Assembly (NCBI GenBank): GCA_019308645.1
Contig: JAFDHR010000048.1
Span: 1 to 10,214, forward strand
Origin: Deltaproteobacteria bacterium
GTDB lineage: Bacteria; Desulfobacterota; DSM-4660; Desulfatiglandales; B25-G16
Length of the DNA: 10,214 nucleotides
Direction: 5' to 3'
Positions within the stretch are counted from its first letter, which is position 1, and each line of letters begins with the position of its first letter. Made by a program: the position numbers and the translations under genes. The notes beneath the pieces are model-generated. The model did not search any database, was not told where the DNA came from, and saw only the letters and a program-made list of their open reading frames with translations. Below, piece after piece: positions 7,315 through 10,214 of the stretch.

Positions 7315-8541
7315 ATGGGAACAAATCAGGAAGAGAAAAAGGTCCTGGCAAAAGAGGCTAAAGATAAGCTGGCCAGCTATGGTACTGATATCGATATGGA
7401 GGCATTTTCTTCTGAAACAGAGGAACATCCTTACCGGGAGGATCTATCTGCATTTTCCAAAATTGATCAGGAACAGATGCTCAAGGCAGGGGTGGATCTA
7501 TCTGCGAAAAACAGATCTGGCACCTTTGTTCAGAAAGACCATTCCGTAGTGCATAGCTGTAGCTTACAGGAGGGCATGGAACTAATGGATATTGACCAGG
7601 CGCGGGAAAAATACGATTGGCTCCAGGATTACTGGGGGAAGGCCGTACCAGTTAATATGGACAAATATACTGCGCGGGCGGAGCTGCATCAGGAACACGG
7701 CTATTTTATCAGATCCTTGCCAGGGGCCAAGTCTATTTACCCCCTTCAGGCCTGTCTTTACTTAGAAGAGGATAACCTTGAACAGGATGTTCATAATATC
7801 GTCATTGCCGAGGAGGGATCTGAACTTCATATTATTACTGGTTGTGCTACCGGGCCTCATGTAAAATCCGGCCTCCATGTAGGGGTTTCTGAATTCTATG
7901 TGAAAAGAGGTGCAAAACTCACTTTTACCATGATACATAACTGGGCAGAGAAGGTAGCGGTGCGTCCCCGCAGCGCAACCATCGTTGAAGAAGGGGGAGT
8001 TTTTCTTTCCAATTATGTGTGTATGCAACCGGTAGGCACCCTGCAGATGTATCCGGTGGCCCATCTAATAGGTGAAAGAGCAACTGCCCGGTTCAATTCA
8101 ATCCTGGTCGCTCCACCTGGATCGGATATGGATATGGGTGCTCGGGTATTTTTGAAGGCTAAGGGTGCCCGATCAGAGATTATCTCCCGGGCTATTACCA
8201 CCGGAGGGAAGATTATTGCCAGAGGTCATATAATAGGAGAGGTTCCGGAAATAAAGGCCCATCTTGAGTGTAAAGGGCTAATCTTAAGCGATGAAGGGAT
8301 AATCCATGCTATTCCAGAACTGGAAGGACACAAGAAGGATGTAGACCTTTCTCATGAGGCGGCAGTGGGGAAAATCGCCCAGGAGGAAATAGAATACCTC
8401 ATGGCCCGGGGCTTAAGCCAGGAAGAGGCTACTGCCACCATCGTCAGGGGATTTTTAAACGTGGAGATAGAGGGTTTGCCACCTGAACTCAAGGCAGAAA
8501 TGGATAAAGCAGTAGAAATCAGTGAAAAGAGTTTATTGTAA
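7315..8541 (+). CDS. sufB: SufB/SufD-family Fe-S cluster assembly scaffold
   Basis: With the ATG at 7315 this is a 408-residue member of the SufB/SufD family, which forms the beta-helix scaffold on which SufC acts. An upstream in-frame GTG at 7306 is possible, but AGGGAG at 7301-7306 fits the ATG. The C-terminal core is clear: ARGHIIGE (about 302-309), HLECKGLIL (316-324) with Cys319 at the place I align to catalytic Cys405 of E. coli SufB, then SHEAAVGKI (346-354) with His347 where SufD has its functional His360. The final helix reads EIEYLMARGLSQEEA. The single protein thus seems to combine the key residues of both SufB and SufD. It is shorter than E. coli SufB (495 residues), lacking its long N-terminal part. 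No separate SufD lies in the window. Such two-gene SufC/SufB systems are known in archaea and anaerobic bacteria. Confidence 0.93.
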   Translation: MGTNQEEKKVLAKEAKDKLASYGTDIDMEAFSSETEEHPYREDLSAFSKIDQEQMLKAGVDLSAKNRSGTFVQKDHSVVHSCSLQEGMELMDIDQAREKYDWLQDYWGKAVPVNMDKYTARAELHQEHGYFIRSLPGAKSIYPLQACLYLEEDNLEQDVHNIVIAEEGSELHIITGCATGPHVKSGLHVGVSEFYVKRGAKLTFTMIHNWAEKVAVRPRSATIVEEGGVFLSNYVCMQPVGTLQMYPVAHLIGERATARFNSILVAPPGSDMDMGARVFLKAKGARSEIISRAITTGGKIIARGHIIGEVPEIKAHLECKGLILSDEGIIHAIPELEGHKKDVDLSHEAAVGKIAQEEIEYLMARGLSQEEATATIVRGFLNVEIEGLPPELKAEMDKAVEISEKSLL

Positions 8542-8579
8542 TCTATATTATATCCTACAGAGGATCTTGAGAAAAAAAA

Positions 8580-8606
8580 TTGAAACTAAAAGAAATGTTA
8601 TACAAT
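8580..8606 (+). promoter_or_regulatory. Weak candidate promoter before the sigma-54 activator
   Basis: TTGAAA (8580-8585) and TACAAT (8601-8606) lie 15 bp apart, shorter than ideal. The start point would fall only a few bases before the ATG at 8617, and there is no Shine-Dalgarno site there, so a nearly leaderless mRNA is possible. Read-through from sufB, 75 bp upstream, is an equal alternative because no terminator separates them. Confidence 0.25.
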
Positions 8607-8616
8607 ATCTAATGTA

Positions 8617-10152
8617 ATGGAATTACCGATCAACACAAAAAATATAACCATACCTGATCAGATCATAAGAAAGTTTCAGAGTATTGTAAATATTATAGCT
8701 GATATCTTTCAAGTGCCTGCCGCCTTAATTATGAAAGTTGAACCGCCATACATTGATGTCTTTTGCGCAAGTGAATCGAGAGATAACCCTTTCAGAGCAG
8801 GAGACAGGTATGAACTAGCAGGTGTTTATTGCGAAAAAGTGATAGAGACAAAGAAAAAACTTCTAGTCCCCAATGCACTTAAAGATAAAGCGTGGGACTC
8901 AAATCCTGACCTTGAGTACGGGATGGTTTCTTATCTTGGATATCCACTTGTTTGGCCTAACGGTGAAGTCTTTGGCACTATCTGTGTATCTGACACTAAG
9001 GAAAACGATTATGGGGAAAAGTATGAGATGTTAATGTTGCAGTTCAAAGAACTTGTCGAGGCTCACTTTTCCCTTTTGTACCAGAATTATGAGCTCGAAA
9101 ACAAGACCGAAAGGCTTCAAAAAAGCTTGCAGGAAGTAAAATCTTTATATGAGGATCTAAAGTCAGAAAAGGAGAAGACAAAAATTCTTTCAAAGGCACT
9201 CAAGGATAAATTTGGCCTGGGAAATATTGTGGGCAAAAACCCTAAAATGCAAGCCATCTATGATTTAGTAGAAGATATCTCTCAGAGTGATTCCACTATT
9301 CTCATACAGGGGGAGAGTGGCACCGGAAAGGAACTCATTGCCCGGGCTATTCATCTTTTAAGCCCTCGCAACGAAAAACCGTTTATCATAGCCAATTGCT
9401 CTGCGTACGCCCAAAATTTACTTGAGAGTGAACTCTTTGGCCATGAAAAAGGGGCCTTTACCGGTGCTATTAAAAGAAAGAAGGGCCGATTCGAGCTGGC
9501 AGATGGAGGAACAATTTTTTTAGATGAGATTGGCGAAATTTCTTCTACCACGCAGCTCTTATTTCTCAGGGTGTTGCAGGAGAAAAAATTTGAACGGGTA
9601 GGAGCAGAAGACACACTCAAAGTGGATGTTCGGGTGATTGCTGCCACCAACCGAAACCTGAACCAGGAAATGATGGATGGTAAATTTAGAGAAGATCTCT
9701 ATTATCGTCTGAATGTAATCCCTATTATGGTCCCCCCTCTAAGGGAGAGAAAGGATGATGTTCCTCTTCTGGCTAAACATTTTCTTGAAATCTATTCTAA
9801 TGTCAATGGCAAACATATCGCAGGCTTTTCCGAAGAGGTTATGCAAATTTTTCTGGATTATGATTGGCCAGGCAATGTTCGAGAGCTGCAAAATGTAGTG
9901 GAACATGCAGTCATTCTGGCCAAAGAGGGTATAATTAGAGGAATTGATCTCCCCCATAACCTGAAAGAAACGTATCCCCAATTTCAAGCAGACATCTCTT
10001 CCCTTAAAGACACCGAGAAAAACCTAATCCTGAAAGTATTAAAAGAGACTGAGGGAAACAAGTACCAGGCTGCAAAGAAACTGGGGATCACCCGTAGCAC
10101 CCTCTATGGAAAATTGAGAAAACATGGGGTCATGACACCATACAATGATTAA
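8617..10152 (+). CDS. Sigma-54-dependent transcriptional activator, GAF-AAA+-Fis
   Basis: A 511-residue bacterial enhancer-binding protein. It has an N-terminal GAF domain (about 15-150) containing GYPLVWPNGEVFGTICVSD (108-126), a probable coiled-coil linker (about 155-195) and an AAA+ domain (about 203-430). The AAA+ domain shows Walker A GESGTGKE (232-239), the sigma-54 contact loop GAFTGA (279-284), Walker B TIFLDE (299-304) and the WPGNVREL segment (417-424). A Fis-type helix-turn-helix closes the protein (about 465-505). All key motifs are intact, so it should remodel sigma-54 polymerase. The GAF domain replaces a phosphoreceiver, so it likely senses a small ligand, a redox state or a gas directly; cysteines at 50, 72 and 123 are noted. 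I see no good -24/-12 promoter in the window. The link to the Fe-S genes rests only on position. Confidence 0.95.
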   Translation: MELPINTKNITIPDQIIRKFQSIVNIIADIFQVPAALIMKVEPPYIDVFCASESRDNPFRAGDRYELAGVYCEKVIETKKKLLVPNALKDKAWDSNPDLEYGMVSYLGYPLVWPNGEVFGTICVSDTKENDYGEKYEMLMLQFKELVEAHFSLLYQNYELENKTERLQKSLQEVKSLYEDLKSEKEKTKILSKALKDKFGLGNIVGKNPKMQAIYDLVEDISQSDSTILIQGESGTGKELIARAIHLLSPRNEKPFIIANCSAYAQNLLESELFGHEKGAFTGAIKRKKGRFELADGGTIFLDEIGEISSTTQLLFLRVLQEKKFERVGAEDTLKVDVRVIAATNRNLNQEMMDGKFREDLYYRLNVIPIMVPPLRERKDDVPLLAKHFLEIYSNVNGKHIAGFSEEVMQIFLDYDWPGNVRELQNVVEHAVILAKEGIIRGIDLPHNLKETYPQFQADISSLKDTEKNLILKVLKETEGNKYQAAKKLGITRSTLYGKLRKHGVMTPYND

Positions 10153-10183
10153 TGTATTTTGGTATCTGCTCAATAATTTAAGG

Positions 10184-10205
10184 AAGGGCATGGGTGTCTT
10201 TTTTT
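10184..10205 (+). terminator. Possible weak intrinsic terminator after the sigma-54 activator
   Basis: AAGGGCA (10184-10190) can pair with TGTCTTT across a TGGG loop, giving seven pairs of which two are G-U, and the stem runs into a T-run (10199-10205). An alternative pairing, GGGCAT (10186-10191) with ATGCCC (10209-10214), reaches the window edge and may extend beyond it. Either is modest evidence. Confidence 0.35.
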
Positions 10206-10214
10206 GTTATGCCC

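Noticed and set aside
7762..8064. 100-codon minus-strand frame inside sufB/D
   Set aside because: Antisense shadow of a conserved coding region.
9351..9650. 99-codon minus-strand frame inside the sigma-54 activator
   Set aside because: Antisense shadow of the AAA+ domain, including the GAFTGA region.

Overview
The window comes from an A+T-leaning bacterial chromosome. Genes are on the + strand, mostly start with ATG, and several have good Shine-Dalgarno sites. The content suggests an anaerobe or microaerophile that handles oxidative stress: a Fur/PerR-type peroxide regulator, an Nfu-like scaffold, a 4Fe-4S ferredoxin-like protein, a two-gene SufC/SufB-type Fe-S assembly pair and a sigma-54 activator. 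Several unrelated families of short inverted repeats sit in the intergenic gaps, a habit I associate with Nitrospirota, Desulfobacterota and similar uncultured lineages. I cannot fix the phylum from this sequence.

Layout. 168-932 encodes a nucleoside phosphorylase-family protein. A gap of about 400 bp with two repeat structures follows. 1335-3371 is ligA (NAD-dependent DNA ligase); its reading frame stays open upstream into a repeat, so the ATG at 1335 is the better start. An acylphosphatase gene follows 2 nt later (3374-3652). The next gap (3653-4082) holds an A+T-rich repeat, a 147-bp nested palindrome and two tandem promoters. The first promoter carries a perfect PerR-type box centred in a 39-bp dyad. 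These promoters drive a PerR-like regulator (4083-4517).

After another inverted repeat comes a same-strand cluster: nfu-like (4679-4912), a ferredoxin-like gene (4929-5591), a decaying HD-domain gene (5593-6201, with its out-of-frame tail continuing to 6332), another inverted repeat, then sufC (6516-7313) and sufB/D (7315-8541). A GAF-AAA+-Fis sigma-54 activator (8617-10152) closes the window, followed by a weak terminator-like hairpin.

How the parts fit (inference): the SufC ATPase and its single SufB/D partner would build Fe-S clusters, Nfu would carry or deliver them, and the ferredoxin-like protein is a likely client or redox partner. The adjacent PerR-like regulator appears to control itself through its own box and might link this locus to peroxide or iron status. 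No SufS, SufE/SufU, SufD or IscS is present in the window. The most notable points are the extended PerR operator with duplicated promoters, an apparent Asn in place of one PerR metal ligand, the multi-lesion HD pseudogene with a 39-bp insertion, and the density of distinct palindromic repeats.
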